Numbered from the stretch's first letter, positions 37,401 to 47,136 are shown. The stretch is DNA of 64,000 nucleotides from Acanthaster planci (GCF_001949145.1 NW_019091409.1:643338-707337); one strand, 5' to 3'. The notes: a model not told the origin generated them from the sequence alone. Translations and numbers: made by a program.

Positions 37401-40400
37401 ATGCGTAGGTGATAACGGTGGTGTTCCACTCCCTCTCGCAGTGAATTCAGCACATTGTGCCGTATCCATACACTCATTGTTGGTCTCGTACTGATGCTGC
37501 ACCCCAGCCTCCAGGCACTCCTGCACGATTTGGAGAAGTGCCATGCATAGCACCAAGTCGAGCGCGTAGTTAAACACCACACATGACTCTGAGGCGCCCC
37601 TGCCTGACCCCACACTTGATGGGTACTGGCTACGGCGCTCCACGATCTTGCCAGCCACCTACCATCCTGGCTCACAGTATCCTCCATAGCGTGGGCCTAT
37701 GCAAGTGGTCATATGTGGCGTGACCATCAACAAATCAGTCCCAGATCTGAGCCGCCACTTTGCTGGTCACCTGCCGGGCAATGAAGATGCCATCTGTTGA
37801 TGCTCGCGACCACCAGAATCCCAAATGAGATGGAAGTATCATATGCTCGTGGTGCTCATGGACCTGTGACAGGAGTAGGGAGGGTAATTGAGGTGGTCCC
37901 AGGCACGTACAATGAGTGCGTCAATGTATCTCTGTCATTTCGGAGACTCATCGTACTTGAGTTGTTCACCGGCAACCTGGTCACTATCCATACACCAATT
38001 GTTCTTGAGGTGTGCACACGGGTCCTTGACATCCTCCAGAGTGGGAGTGCTGATGTCGATTTTGGGGGTGTCAGCGTCCGTTAGACGGATCGAGTGGTCC
38101 TAGATGTTATTGAGTTCAGGTGCACGTGGAGACAGGTGTTCCTTGAAGTGATTCTTGAAATGCTTGTATAACTTGTCAGGCGTAGCCAGTGTCTTGTTGC
38201 TGTTTTGCAGCATCCTCCACTCGCAAAGCAACCGGTACTCCTCCACCTGGGGTTTTCCGCAGCCAGAGTGATTGCCTGAGCTCTCTGGTGGTGAAACTAG
38301 TGTTTCAGCCTTACTTGCTGTCTCCTCGGCTTCTTGGAGAGCTTTTTGCACTTGCACCTGTCCTTCTCTGCAGCTAGCCACCCAACCAGTTCCCTGAACT
38401 CTGGTGTGACTCAAGGCTCTTCCTCCCGTGCTGCCAAATGTTGGTACTGCTGGTGTTGTTGCTGAGCGGATCCCTGCCGTGATATGGTCATCCAGCTCCT
38501 CCACTATCAAGCCATCCTGACTGTCAAAGCTTGGCAGTACTTGCTGTAAGTCTTCCGCATACCGCCAGGGAACAGGAGACTCATCATGTAGACACTTGAG
38601 GATGGGCCTCGATTTGGGCGCGACTCCCTGGAACATGCTGGTACGCTGTGCTTGGGATGGAGCCTGGAGATGACAAACCAGCAGCCTGCGATTAGTCTCA
38701 AATGCAGCACTTTAAGCTGGATAAGCGTGGTAGAGTCACATGCACATACATAGAAAATAGTCGGTAGAAGTAATCCAACTGGTTTGCAGCACGTCAAAAC
38801 TTCCAGGTCACTCGATGGGCCAGCTTTGTGATGTACAGTGTGTTGAGAGTGAACAGGTTTGTGTCTGAGAGCCAATCTGCAAACTGATACCCCATATCAG
38901 TGGTCCAGTGCTCACCAGCATTGTTGCGAATGATGAAGGGCATCTTCGGACTGTCCTCCCCTAATGTACTGTTCATGTTGCCTGATACCATTGTCTTCCA
39001 CAACAGGTATACATGTATGTACTTTTTCCACATCTCGTTGATGCTCTTACCGAGTGTCACCCAAGATGCTGCCTTACTGGCAACACTATGCTGGTTGGTA
39101 GGTGTGTTTACCAACCATAAGCTCAGCTTGATGCCCCAAATCCTCACTCTAGCATGCAAGATCCTCCCCTCCGTCACGGTGCTGAAATCCATCGGCTCAC
39201 AATCCGGCCCCAGCAAAATAACACATCCGGCCATCCATTTCTTCCGCATCCCAGCGTACACAAGCTTCCACTTGTCCAACTCTGAGTTTGTTGGCCATTG
39301 ATCAATTTGTCTGCTTCCAAATGCGATGCGTCTCGGTGATAATACAGAACTATTGATGGAGCTCTTTCACCGCGATTGCGCACAATGCACGAACTTCGCG
39401 TCGTCCTTACAGGTTGTGACATTACGGCATCCGATCGTAAATTTGTGCTTGCTTGTCATCAACTTGGAACCACTCGGAGACTTATGGCCGTTGCAATGAC
39501 TGGCAGTGTTATCGCATGTAGTTGGCACAGTTTCCTGCAGTGCCTTCAGATCTTCCATCATTGCCCTGTCATCCTACATTGCTGCTAGACTGCGCTTACG
39601 CATGAATCTGTGGGGGCTACCACATGATTGACTCTTCATGTTTTTGACACTGAAACGGCCCAATGTCAGCTGCCTCTGACCGCTGACATTGCCGTCGCTG
39701 TCCGTCATCGACGTTGCCCGGACACACCAAGGGGAGGTACCGTAGCTGTGAAGGATTGATTTTTACTTTTCCATTAAAACTGATCGCTGTCTTCGTGAAG
39801 TGAGAGGGGAAACAGCGAGAATGTAAGTCACTAATCAGGCGACATGGTCTTACTCAGATGTAGAAAATAAAAAAATGACTATTTGTGCAGTGAAAAGAAT
39901 AATTTCATCAAGTGAAGCAAATATTCAATCTTTGTATACTGATGCAGAGATAACTGCTAACTCTAACAACACTATCCCGTTACTACAACACACTATCACA
40001 TTGTCTTAGAAGTAACAGTTTATTGCTTTTTTTGACTGACCAAAGCAACAAAGTTCTTATAGATTTGCACCAGTTGCACCTTGCAGCATTCATGGGGGTT
40101 ACGATTCGAGTTAGGGAACTGCCAAAGTATCTCCCTTGTCCAAATTTGGGTTTTTAACTTACGCATGTGTTCTGGTATGATACTTGAGGTGGGCCGGCCA
40201 GGCGAAGCGCTTGTTACACCCTTCCACAGGGCACTTGAGCACTTTGTTCCCCTTGTGGGTCTCACAGTGGTACCTGTAGTGGCTGGAGGATTTGAAGCTG
40301 CGACCGCATTCCTCACACTTCAAGTGTTTCTCATCTGTGAGGTGAATGAAATGCAGGAGCTGTCTCTTACAAGTCATTTGCTATTCAAGAGTTTCATTTA

Positions 40401-42701
40401 TGTACATGTATTTTAACAGCCAGAGAAAAAAGTTCCACTCTCTCTCCGGTTTCCCCTGGGCTGTTGTCAAGGATGCGCCATACATTCAGAACAAGAATCA
40501 GTGCTGTATTACATGCACAGGGTAAGACACTTTTTGGTTCTCTAAACAATCTCACTCAGATTCTATGAACACGCAGTTTTGACAGCTGCGTTGGTATAAA
40601 AACTACACTACAGTATTCTTATGGTTGATGATATAAAACACACTAGGCAATTTTTGACAACTCTTGAGAATTTTTGAGAAATTCAGTGTGAATTATACAC
40701 AACCACACATCCTTTTTCCATAGTTGTGGAGACTGTAACATTATTTATTACTGGGATCCTAACATTGTGGGGATGCACTACAGTCCTTATAGTCTAGTCA
40801 AAAATTTCCCACAGCACGATACCAGCCTGGGCAAATGTTTATCATAAAGAGTCTCTCATTTTCTTAGCAGGAGTTCTGAACACCACAGACAGATCAATCC
40901 TGTGGTGACATTGTAGTGATTATTTCCCACTTTTTATTTACTCTCGTGGCGTAGTTTGGGACACAAATGATCAACATTGAGATACTACATGTACATGTAG
41001 TATTTTGTTACCTAAAGGTTTCTTTCTACTGATAAATAAAATCAGCCACTTAAACTGTACAGGTATCTTCGTGTAGCAAATCTTGTTTTTTCGCCGATTG
41101 TGTTTGGTGTGAAATGTCGGTTCTATTTTCACTTGGGTTTTCTAATGACATATCACCTTCTGTGGTCACATGGTTATTGGGAACAGTCAGTGATTGGACT
41201 GTCCATGAATGGGTACGCGGTAGCAGTCAGGATGTCGCGGTGGGTACGGGTGTAGATGCAGTGCGTGTGCGCGATGCGGCATACACGAGGTCCCATGGTG
41301 GTTTTCGAAGAGATTTGCTGTTATTTTTTATCTGTGTCAGGAAAACGTGGAGATAAACGGATACAAGGCATATACACTGAAAAATACGGTGCATACATCT
41401 GCCAATACATGTAAACGACATTCACATACATGACATACATGTACATGTAGATACATGAATCTATACATGTACGAGTACATGTGCACATGTGCACTGCACA
41501 TGTTGCGCGTCCATCCAGTCGGTTATAGCGCTGTGTGGTTAAAACGCTCAATTCTCTTAGGTCCCCTTGAGAGTGCTATAACTAGGGAATCTACTGTACA
41601 ACTCACAGCAAGTAGGCAGTGTGGTCACAACATGCATGTACATGTACTGGCCTGAGGTCAAGCCTTCAACACACAGACACATGATCTGGGAGGTGTTTTC
41701 ACACCTGTGGCCACAAAAATGTTTCTGCTCTGGTGACTGATTTGGTTATGCCTGTGTGGCTTCATTGCTCCAACCAAACAAGACCCAAAGTTGGAGTTGG
41801 TTTAGCGCCAGCTCAACATGCCAGAAAATAAGCAGATAATTTTTCTTTTATTTCCAAATAAAGTGAATGCACCAATCTGTCGTTGCATGCAGCAATTCAA
41901 AACAGCTATTTCCTGATGGACAGTGAAGAGCGAGAGCAGTGAGGGACTTGCCCTATATCACCATTGTGACTTATACACAAAGCTACGTTTGTGGTCAGAC
42001 CTATACAGTGGATACATCCTGATGCACCCTTTTCCATCAAACACTTTTAAAAGCTTACAAGTTATGAAAGAGTGGAGCGGAACATTTCAAAATCTAAAGA
42101 CAGACATTATACCTGGAGCTTGGTTGGTAACCCCAAATGATTTCGCAATGCTCTCCTGTGTGGCACAGATGAGATTGGCATGTGCCAGGTCTCGCAGTCT
42201 CAACAACTGTCTGAAGTCCTGCTGAGGCCTGTCCAGGATCAGCGAAGAGTCCATCCCACCTCCCTTCTGCATCCCGTTGCTGGTGCTCAGCACCAGGATG
42301 GGCATAAGCGTGGCCGTGGCCAGTGAGGTCTGACTGGTGTTGGGGAGGTTGACTACTACCAGGCTTGACGGAGGCAGGCCCAAGTTGCTCATGTCTGGTG
42401 AGTCCGTCTCATCGCCGCCCACCATGGACTGGTTGTCCAGGTCGCCCTCGCATCCTGGGAAGGGGGGCTCCATCCGGCCCGCCCCAATAGGCAGGTCCTC
42501 TGCCTCACGCTCCTCCTCCATGCCACTTAGTCCCAGGTTGGCCTGGGGGATGCCCAAGGACGACGCCACTCCATGACTGGTCAGCATCAGGGAGCTGGCC
42601 ACAGTGTCCTCCAGCATGCTTGTGGAGCCACAGGCAATGGAAGTTGCTAGACTGTCCAGTGATGATGCCAGAACATCACTGGTGTTGATAACAGGGTCCA
42701 T
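28021..42701 (-). CDS. ZNF410: ZNF410-like C2H2 zinc-finger transcription factor (complete CDS, 8 coding exons)
   Basis: Joined exons in transcript order are 42701-42113, 40334-40163, 35995-35814, 33943-33854, 32886-32629, 30208-30062, 28906-28781 and 28406-28021. Every junction is AG/GT, the phases agree, and the 1950 nt give 649 residues plus TGA. Residues 1-196 are an acidic, Ser/Thr-rich N-terminal region. Its end ([18 protein letters not shown]) resembles the short conserved block before the fingers in vertebrate ZNF410. Six C2H2 fingers lie at about residues 203-372. Fingers 2-6 match the five ZNF410 fingers in order, with diagnostic pieces [27 protein letters not shown] and [15 protein letters not shown]. 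The tail is low complexity with a six-His run at 622-627. Vertebrate ZNF410 is a nuclear DNA-binding activator whose main target is CHD4; the same role here is inference. The protein is longer than vertebrate ZNF410 (just under 500 residues) and has one extra N-terminal finger. An upstream 5' UTR exon is likely because the first coding exon starts 2 nt after a splice acceptor. Confidence 0.93.
28781..28906 (-). CDS. ZNF410: ZNF410-like coding exon 7 (C-terminal repeat B)
   Basis: The exon is phase 1-1; the acceptor is attgttcttggcag and the donor is AGAAG/gtaaag. It encodes 42 residues beginning GVTLTNHQQ and ending [10 protein letters not shown], a shorter diverged copy of exon 6. Splice phase and in-frame continuation support it; no domain is recognised. 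Confidence 0.87.
30062..30208 (-). CDS. ZNF410: ZNF410-like coding exon 6 (C-terminal repeat A)
   Basis: The exon is phase 1-1; the acceptor is ttgtttgccag and the donor is TGGAG/gtaggt. It encodes about 49 residues beginning EITLPNPEH and ending [10 protein letters not shown]. The pattern ITL-x-N ... D-x-DM ... H-x-SM ... LxHSxLxG recurs in exon 7, so the two exons look like an internal duplication. Confidence 0.87.
31926..32549. repeat. Degenerate minisatellite (GATGACTTGTGACTGACTCA) in ZNF410-like intron 5
   Basis: About 620 bp are built from variants of TGACTTGTGACTGACTCACA spaced roughly 25-35 bp apart. The array stops about 80 bp from the donor of coding exon 5. Open frames across it (HKSITSQSQ-type repeats) are low-complexity artefacts. 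Confidence 0.8.
32629..32886 (-). CDS. ZNF410: ZNF410-like coding exon 5 (zinc finger 6 and Glu-rich linker)
   Basis: The acceptor is tgttgtcaccaag and the donor is GCAG/gtaaga (phase 1). It encodes finger 6 (C-x2-[18 protein letters not shown]), which matches the last vertebrate ZNF410 finger. A charged [11 protein letters not shown] stretch and a Gly/Gln-rich linker follow. Confidence 0.93.
32972..33521. mobile_element. TTAA-flanked MITE, copy A, interrupted by an assembly gap
   Basis: The left end TTAACCACTTGCTGCCGGG and the right end (inverse AACCACTTCCTGCCGGGG) are near-perfect inverted repeats, bordered by TTAA and TTAT. The gap at 33160-33455 lies inside the element. Interior words match copy B. 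It sits between coding exons 4 and 5. Confidence 0.6.
33160..33455. other. Assembly gap (296 N) inside a MITE
   Basis: It lies in the intron between coding exons 5 and 4 of the ZNF410-like gene. The flanks are the two halves of MITE copy A. Confidence 0.99.
33854..33943 (-). CDS. ZNF410: ZNF410-like coding exon 4 (zinc finger 5)
   Basis: This 90-nt exon encodes one finger plus linkers, including [20 protein letters not shown]. The acceptor is tgatgcccag and the donor is ATACAG/gtatat. It is symmetric phase 1-1. It is too short to appear as an open frame of its own and was found by finger continuity and splice phase. Confidence 0.93.
34447..35242. mobile_element. Foldback element with a second MITE nested inside (ZNF410-like intron 3)
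   Basis: The outer arms 34447-34510 and 35191-35242 are inverted copies (ATTCCAGAAATTAGGGGTCC ... TGTGTCCCTGT). The left arm has an extra piece of about 11 nt. The TTAA-type element at 34582-35141 sits between them, so a second transposition into the first element is the simplest reading. Confidence 0.65.
34582..35141. mobile_element. TTAA-flanked MITE, copy B (piggyBac-like, inner)
   Basis: The ends are TTTACCACTTCTTGCCAGG on the left and the inverse of AACCACTCAGCACCTGGG on the right, with TTTA/TTAA at the borders. The interior shares the word GATTTTCCGTTTT followed by AAATTCTTCAAAAATTC with copy A at 32972-33521. No coding capacity is seen. Confidence 0.55.
35406..35738. mobile_element. 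piggyBac-type MITE with TTAA duplication
   Basis: TTAA at 35406 and 35735 flank a perfect 11-bp inverted repeat, CCCCTTAACGC. The 325-bp interior has no coding capacity. A TTAA target with a CCC(C/T)TT end is characteristic of piggyBac transposons. A partial relative lies at 55404. It sits just downstream, in gene orientation, of coding exon 3. Confidence 0.75.
35814..35995 (-). CDS. ZNF410: ZNF410-like coding exon 3 (zinc fingers 3 and 4)
   Basis: The acceptor is gtcttcttcacag and the donor is CACAG/gtgagt (phase 1). It encodes two C-x4-C-x12-H-x3-H fingers with a TGHRPF linker. The second finger carries TTAGNLKNH, a signature of the ZNF410 family. Exon 2's partial codon GC joins C to give Ala254 in frame. 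Confidence 0.94.
37039..38100 (-). pseudogene. LINE reverse-transcriptase domain remnant
   Basis: Pieces in order are: PTLEDVK and an LKNN block (38050-37980); TDGIFIARQ (about 37800); CGVRQG followed by FNYALDLVL; the catalytic block [12 protein letters not shown], with His where Tyr or Phe is usual before [12 protein letters not shown]; and [12 protein letters not shown]. At least two frameshifts and several stops interrupt it. The order and blocks are those of a LINE reverse transcriptase. Confidence 0.87.
38794..39500 (-). pseudogene. LINE endonuclease domain remnant
   Basis: The peptide contains [57 protein letters not shown] and [18 protein letters not shown]. These follow the order of APE endonuclease blocks in LINE ORF2, ending in the THRATWKF-like motif before the catalytic His region. 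It then hits a stop. A likely decayed N-terminal NVRT block lies near 39450. Function is lost. Confidence 0.85.
40163..40334 (-). CDS. ZNF410: ZNF410-like coding exon 2 (zinc fingers 1 and 2)
   Basis: The acceptor is cattcacctcacag and the donor is ATGC/gtaagt, ending in phase 2. Finger 1 has Cys203, Cys206, His219 and His223 in C-x2-C-x12-H-x3-H spacing. Finger 2 has Cys231, Cys236, His249 and His253 in C-x4-C spacing. Finger 2 matches the first finger of vertebrate ZNF410 ([10 protein letters not shown]); finger 1 has no counterpart in the five-finger vertebrate protein as I know it. Confidence 0.93.
40982..41003. repeat. 22-bp perfect palindrome of the TACATGTA family
   Basis: The palindrome reads ATACTACATGTACATGTAGT plus AT and is exactly self-complementary. 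It is one of many TACATGTA occurrences in the window; another dense cluster lies at 41400-41490. Confidence 0.9.
42113..42701 (-). CDS. ZNF410: ZNF410-like coding exon 1 (N-terminal acidic region)
   Basis: This exon encodes residues 1-196. The ATG at 42701 lies 2 nt downstream of an acceptor (cctgaccaccag), so an upstream untranslated exon is expected, although extra upstream coding sequence cannot be excluded. The donor is CCAG/gtataa, ending in phase 1. The peptide is rich in Ser, Leu and acidic residues and holds the [10 protein letters not shown] and [18 protein letters not shown] blocks that align with the pre-finger region of vertebrate ZNF410. Confidence 0.9.
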
Positions 42702-42703
42702 TG

Positions 42704-44056
42704 CTGGTGGTCAGGACAAATAATTTGGTTATAATAAGTCAATTATAATACTTAATATTAATATTATAATACAAATATGAAACCAACCCTTGTCATATTA
42801 AGGGGTACATGACTTATGTTACTAATCAATTACTATTTGAGATCCAAAAGATTTAATTTTCACAATTAGTCAACATCTGGATATCATCTGTCAAAGTCCA
42901 CTAAAACCTTTGACCATTGTTGTGCAATGCCATAAATATGATAAACATCCATAGATGTCACAAGCTGTAACAGTTTGCAGTAAAGCAAGAATGTCACACA
43001 GTGTCTCTCCAAAAAATGCAAACAAACTTTAACAGTATGCCAGACGCAGAATACTTAACCAACTTAGATAACATAGTCCAGTATAGTTTGAAAAATACAC
43101 CTTTCCACATTAAGATGAGACTTCAAAGTTCAAGTTCCTTTGAAAAAAATGTATTTTTCTGCAGGAATCTGGATGTAAATTTGCCTTTTTTGATAAAATT
43201 TCCTAAATATGACGAGTCTGGTCATACTTTATTGCAGCTTTAGAGTGCATTTCCAAGTTGTCATGGTTGTTAACTCTGATTTTGTCTGTTGACACTACAG
43301 GTAATCAAGATAATCACATGACATACATTTACATGTTCGACATCCATATATTGGCTTGCTTTCCCATTGGCTCAACTATTTTTCAGAAGTCGGGGGGAGG
43401 GGGCTAGGTTGGTCACTTCAGCCATTTACCACTTTGCCCACAACCACTGAGCCCATTTACTACTTCACCCATTGGCCACTTTGCCCACATACCATTTCAC
43501 GTACATGTAAGTGCCACTTCACCCACACAATATTTAGCGTGGTAATAATGCATGCTCTAATTTCACAAGCATGTAGGCCTGTATTTTATCAACAAATCTC
43601 TGCATCCTTTAGCCCTTTTTTGGTTTTACAGCACAAATGTGCACAAACGCCCACAGTCACTGGTGAGCATGTATTTTCTGTATGGAACTCAAACATGCAC
43701 AGGTTCAGTGTGTACACAGCTGGTTGCCAGCACAAAATGACCCAAGGTCTTTTGTGCAATCCTCTTCACTGCATTTGGTTTACTGCACAATTATGCACAT
43801 GAAACAGTGAAGCACAGTTGTTAGGCAGCACAAAAGTGCAATCTGATATTCCTGTGAGGGACAGTTGGTGCAGTGCACAACACAACACAGCTGTGCTTCT
43901 TTGAGGTGTTCACCAAATGATCCAAAAAGTGACTTCAGCATAGGAGGGTTAACAGGTTTGTTGTGTGCAATTTTTCGGATACAACACTCTTGGCTCCAAA
44001 AAAATTATCAAAATATCAAGACCAGAGGACTCAGACACAATAAAAGCATCCTCAAA
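42704..44056. other. ZNF410-like upstream sequence or 5' intron
   Basis: An untranslated upstream exon is expected because 42704-42705 is a splice acceptor, but none was identified here. The only repeat is the CACTTTGCCCA copy at 43408-43680. Confidence 0.4.
43408..43680. mobile_element. CACTTTGCCCA repeat element, partial copy
   Basis: It consists of imperfect repeats of CCACTTTGCCCA / CCCATTTAC, then CACACAATATTT and TTTCACAAGCA(T/C)(G/A)TAGGC. The same order occurs at 61700-61830, so both are copies of one repetitive element. Confidence 0.55.
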
Positions 44057-44741
44057 GTAGCTCTACTGGGTGGAGCGTTAGTATTCTTCTTTTTCGATTT
44101 TAGATGGGATCGTCACAATAACGCTCCACGCCTGTACATAGGGTAAGGTTGAAACGGTTCTCAAAATTCCAAAGACTCACCAAAAATCCCTCTATCACCA
44201 CCTACTGGCTTCCATAAATGCCAAGGTCAAACGGTTGGGGCTTCAATGATATTTCTGACTTCAAAATCTGTCAAAATCCGACCGTTTTTGCTCGACACAC
44301 ACACAGCACTTCAACTTTTCGCTGCCTCCTCTCATTCAAATACGGGTGTGAGGAGTTCTGGCGCAATAAGTCTATGGGCAAGCATGGTCCTCCAAGACAT
44401 ACGCATGAGTAGGTTTTACATGGTCTGGACACAAGACTTGTTGATTGTGATGTTTGGGAGTGCTGCCAGCGACTGTTTCCTGGTCAATACGTCTTGTGCC
44501 CCGACTACATATGGACCTCTCCTGCGGTTGTATTAGAGGACCATGCTTGCCCATAGACTTATTGCGCCAGAAAACTCTTCACTCCTTTTTCTGAATGAAA
44601 GGAGGCGTCGAAAAGCTGAAGTGCTGTGCGTGTGTCGAGAACCGTTTCAAGCTTACCCTATGAACAGGCGTGGAGTGTAGTGTGACGATCCTGTCCAAAA
44701 TCCAAAAAGAGGAATACAGACGCTCCAGTCAGTAGAGCTAC
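44057..44741. mobile_element. Foldback transposon of about 685 bp with an insertion in one arm
   Basis: The left arm (44057-44398) and right arm (44540-44741) are inverted copies: GTAGCTCTACTG at the tips, TAGGGTAAG, GAAACGGTTCTCG, CAATAAGTCTATGGGCAAGC, then CATGGTCCTC. The left arm carries about 128 bp (44163-44290) that is absent from the right arm. No open frame encodes a recognisable protein. Confidence 0.8.
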
Positions 44742-44764
44742 ATGTATATGTACCTCAAAAGCAT

Positions 44765-44960
44765 AGTTTGGTACAATACTTGACCCCTCATCGTCTCGAC
44801 GGCTCTTCCATTTCAAGACATCTAAACTGCTGCCAAAGTTTTGGAAGAGCCCATTGGTACATGTAGTATCTTATCACTCAGGCCGTTTATTACATATATC
44901 TTGACATGAAAGAGCCATCGAGACGATGAGGGATCAAGTGATGTATTGTTCAACGACCTT
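44765..44960. repeat. Short foldback repeat next to the 685-bp element
   Basis: Arms 44778-44819 and 44900-44939 are inverted (CCTCATCGTCTCGACGGCTC and its inverse CGAGACGATGAGGGATCAAG). An outer GTACAATAC/GTATTGTTC pair may extend the stem. About 80 bp separate the arms. Confidence 0.7.
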
Positions 44961-46699
44961 ATTTTAAAGATGGCGACTGTGAGAGCGAGCCCATTAGATT
45001 GAATGGATAAAGGCAAAAAGACTGGAAAATACCTCAATAACGTGAGTGAAATCATTCAATAAATGGTTTTTAGAAAATGGAAAGGACAAGGATCATGTTC
45101 GTGTGCAAAAGAAATTGCGCCCACGATGATAAGTGGGTGCGCCGAAAATGTTCAGTATGCCAACACGAAATTGCGCATACGGATGTGTGGCTACGGATGG
45201 ATCGGGAGTGAGAGTCCGTGCCTCACTAGTGGGGCTAACATGTAGCCTAGGCTCGGCCTGAACAACTTGCTAAATCTTACATGTTATGGCTTTCTAATGG
45301 CTAGTTTAACACTGCAGGGGAAAATTACTGATGTCCGTGTACGGAACTCCACGGCCCGGTATTTTGAATCAAGCTTCATCAGTTCATCACAGCACCGTGA
45401 TCCCCCAAAATGCCGACCATCTCCTAATTCCTCATGCCTGTGCCCCAGATTCTCACAGAATTGAAGATTTAATAAATCCTTTTGATTCCCAGTCTGTACT
45501 CATTAGAGAAGCTCAATTTTCAACCAACCTGCAGAATTGTCCAATTACTTCTCAACCCGCCAGAATATTGGTGAACTTCTCACAAATCAACATAGACGAT
45601 CTGGTCGACCGTCAATTTCACGGTCAAAGCGCCATTTTTATACTCAACCAAGTTGCCAATGGTATGTAGCGCCACCTGTTGGTCAATTATGAAAAATTGT
45701 GTTCACACCAGCACCTATGGCGTAGCCCGTAGGCGCCTTTTCCGAGCAACCCCTGGATATTATGGAGCAGACCACGGTAGAGAGACAGTAATTCACGGAG
45801 ATGTTCTTTCATGAATTTTACCTATAGTCCCCAGCCCCATCACCTACAACGTGTGCATTCGAATTGTTTTCCGGCCTTTCTTTTTTGCTTCGTTTTCCCA
45901 AAGTAAATTATTTCTGACGAGGAGGGATGGGATTGGCTGGCATTGTGCATTTCTTTTCATCACACAACAAACACTGGATTCACAATGAACTGCTCAACTA
46001 ACTCACCAGGCACGTTTCGGGGGGGCCTTCGAAGAGGGACTCTAACCCCCCCCCTGCAAAAAGAACAAAAACTGTGACTGAGCAGTAGCAAGTTAAACAC
46101 TGGGACTACATGCAAATGGTTTTGCCCCCCCCCCCTCCCAAAAAAAATTGGTTCTAGAACTGTGCTTGCTCACACATCCTCAGCAATGAAAGAGAAGCGG
46201 GAGTGGTAGAGGGAGTAGGTGGCAATCCTTATTTAGGAAACCTCTCCCAGTAGTGACAAATTTGCCCCTCATCAACTACCACAAAGGGCAGATCCTGCAT
46301 TTCTGTGTCCATGAAATGATTAAAAATAAACGAAGACGACTCACCTTGCAAAGCAATTTTGGACAGGCACACAAGCCGTAAAACTAGAGAAGGGAAGTTG
46401 CCCAAAAATAAGGATTGCAGGGCACAGAGCAATCACCACTAATTGAAAACTCCGAAATCAGAACAGCACTGAAGCAATTTAATTTTTGATCCTTTGTTTT
46501 ATTGCTTTATATGAAAATAATAGACTTCAAAACCATGAATGGTACCTAAACAACTATGAGGTAAGCGAACATATATTTTTAATACACCGTTTTTGTCAAT
46601 TTTTCAATTACTCATAGGTTTTGTACCCAAATTTTTGAACATCTACAAATTCCCCAGACAGACCCGATAAAAGAGTTGAATGCACCTTTAAAGTGTAGC
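44961..46699. other. Non-coding, possible promoter area
   Basis: There is no coding exon. It contains the candidate promoter near 45640 and C/G runs at 46020-46140. Short frames (45331-45669, 112 residues) have no recognised similarity. Confidence 0.4.
45630..45662 (-). promoter_or_regulatory. Candidate core promoter upstream of the ZNF410-like gene
   Basis: On the minus strand, an inverted CCAAT box (ATTGG, 45660-45656) is followed by TATAAAAATGGCGC, which combines a TATA-like box with a YY1-like AAATGGCG core. It lies about 2.9 kb upstream of the first coding exon in the right orientation. The motifs are short, so this is suggestive only; a linked untranslated exon was not identified with confidence. 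Confidence 0.22.
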
Positions 46700-46711
46700 C
46701 ACAATGAACTT

Positions 46712-46991
46712 GGAAGAGATAAACATAATCACCGCGGTGGATGACAAATACAGTAAAAAAGATAATCGATGACTCGCGGTGTCGTGTTGCTGATAGCGAC
46801 GTTTCGGCTGCCGTGTATTGCGGACGCAATACACGGCGGGGGACACGCGGAGGACGCGGTCCGGCGGTATATAGCAGACCCTGCAGCATCCAGACTTCAG
46901 TTGCCTGATGAAGGCTAGCAGCACTAGCAGCCGAAACGTCGCTACCAGCAACACGACACCGCGAGTCATCGATTATCTTTTTTACTGTATT
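46712..46991. mobile_element. MITE with 65-bp inverted repeats and 12-bp target duplication
   Basis: The left repeat at 46747-46812 (AATACAGTAAAAAAGATAAT, then GACTCGCGGTGTCGTGTTGC) is the inverse of 46927-46991. CACAATGAACTT occurs at 46700-46711 and 46992-47003 as a direct flank. The inner hairpin at 46811-46836 has a 12-bp stem (CCGTGTATTGCG). There is no coding capacity; the superfamily is unknown. Confidence 0.75.
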
Positions 46992-47136
46992 CACAATGAA
47001 CTTTTCTACGGCACAATTTTTCTGAAACTTTGTACTCTACTTCAATGTGTGAATACTTTCACCCTGCCATTTGGTTAAATGCACTAAAAAATGCACTTTG
47101 TAAGAAATTCAAATTGTCCATTCTTTCCGAGCATTG

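Larger units (their letters stand above)
36900..39560 (-). mobile_element. Degenerate APE-type non-LTR retrotransposon (LINE) in ZNF410-like intron 2
   Basis: The fragments run in one direction on the minus strand: an apurinic-type endonuclease, a linker and a reverse transcriptase. They are split by frameshifts and stop codons. The element lies between coding exons 2 and 3, in the same orientation as the host gene. No poly(A) tail or target-site duplication could be assigned, so the boundaries are approximate; the 5' end may extend to about 39720. The LINE clade is not determined. Confidence 0.85.

Noticed and set aside
42337-42576. Plus-strand open frame opposite ZNF410-like exon 1
   Set aside because: Antisense shadow; the minus frame has splice sites and family similarity.
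43356-43802. 148-residue plus-strand open frame
   Set aside because: It runs through the CACTTTGCCCA repeat element, which has a relative at 61688, so it is repeat-derived.
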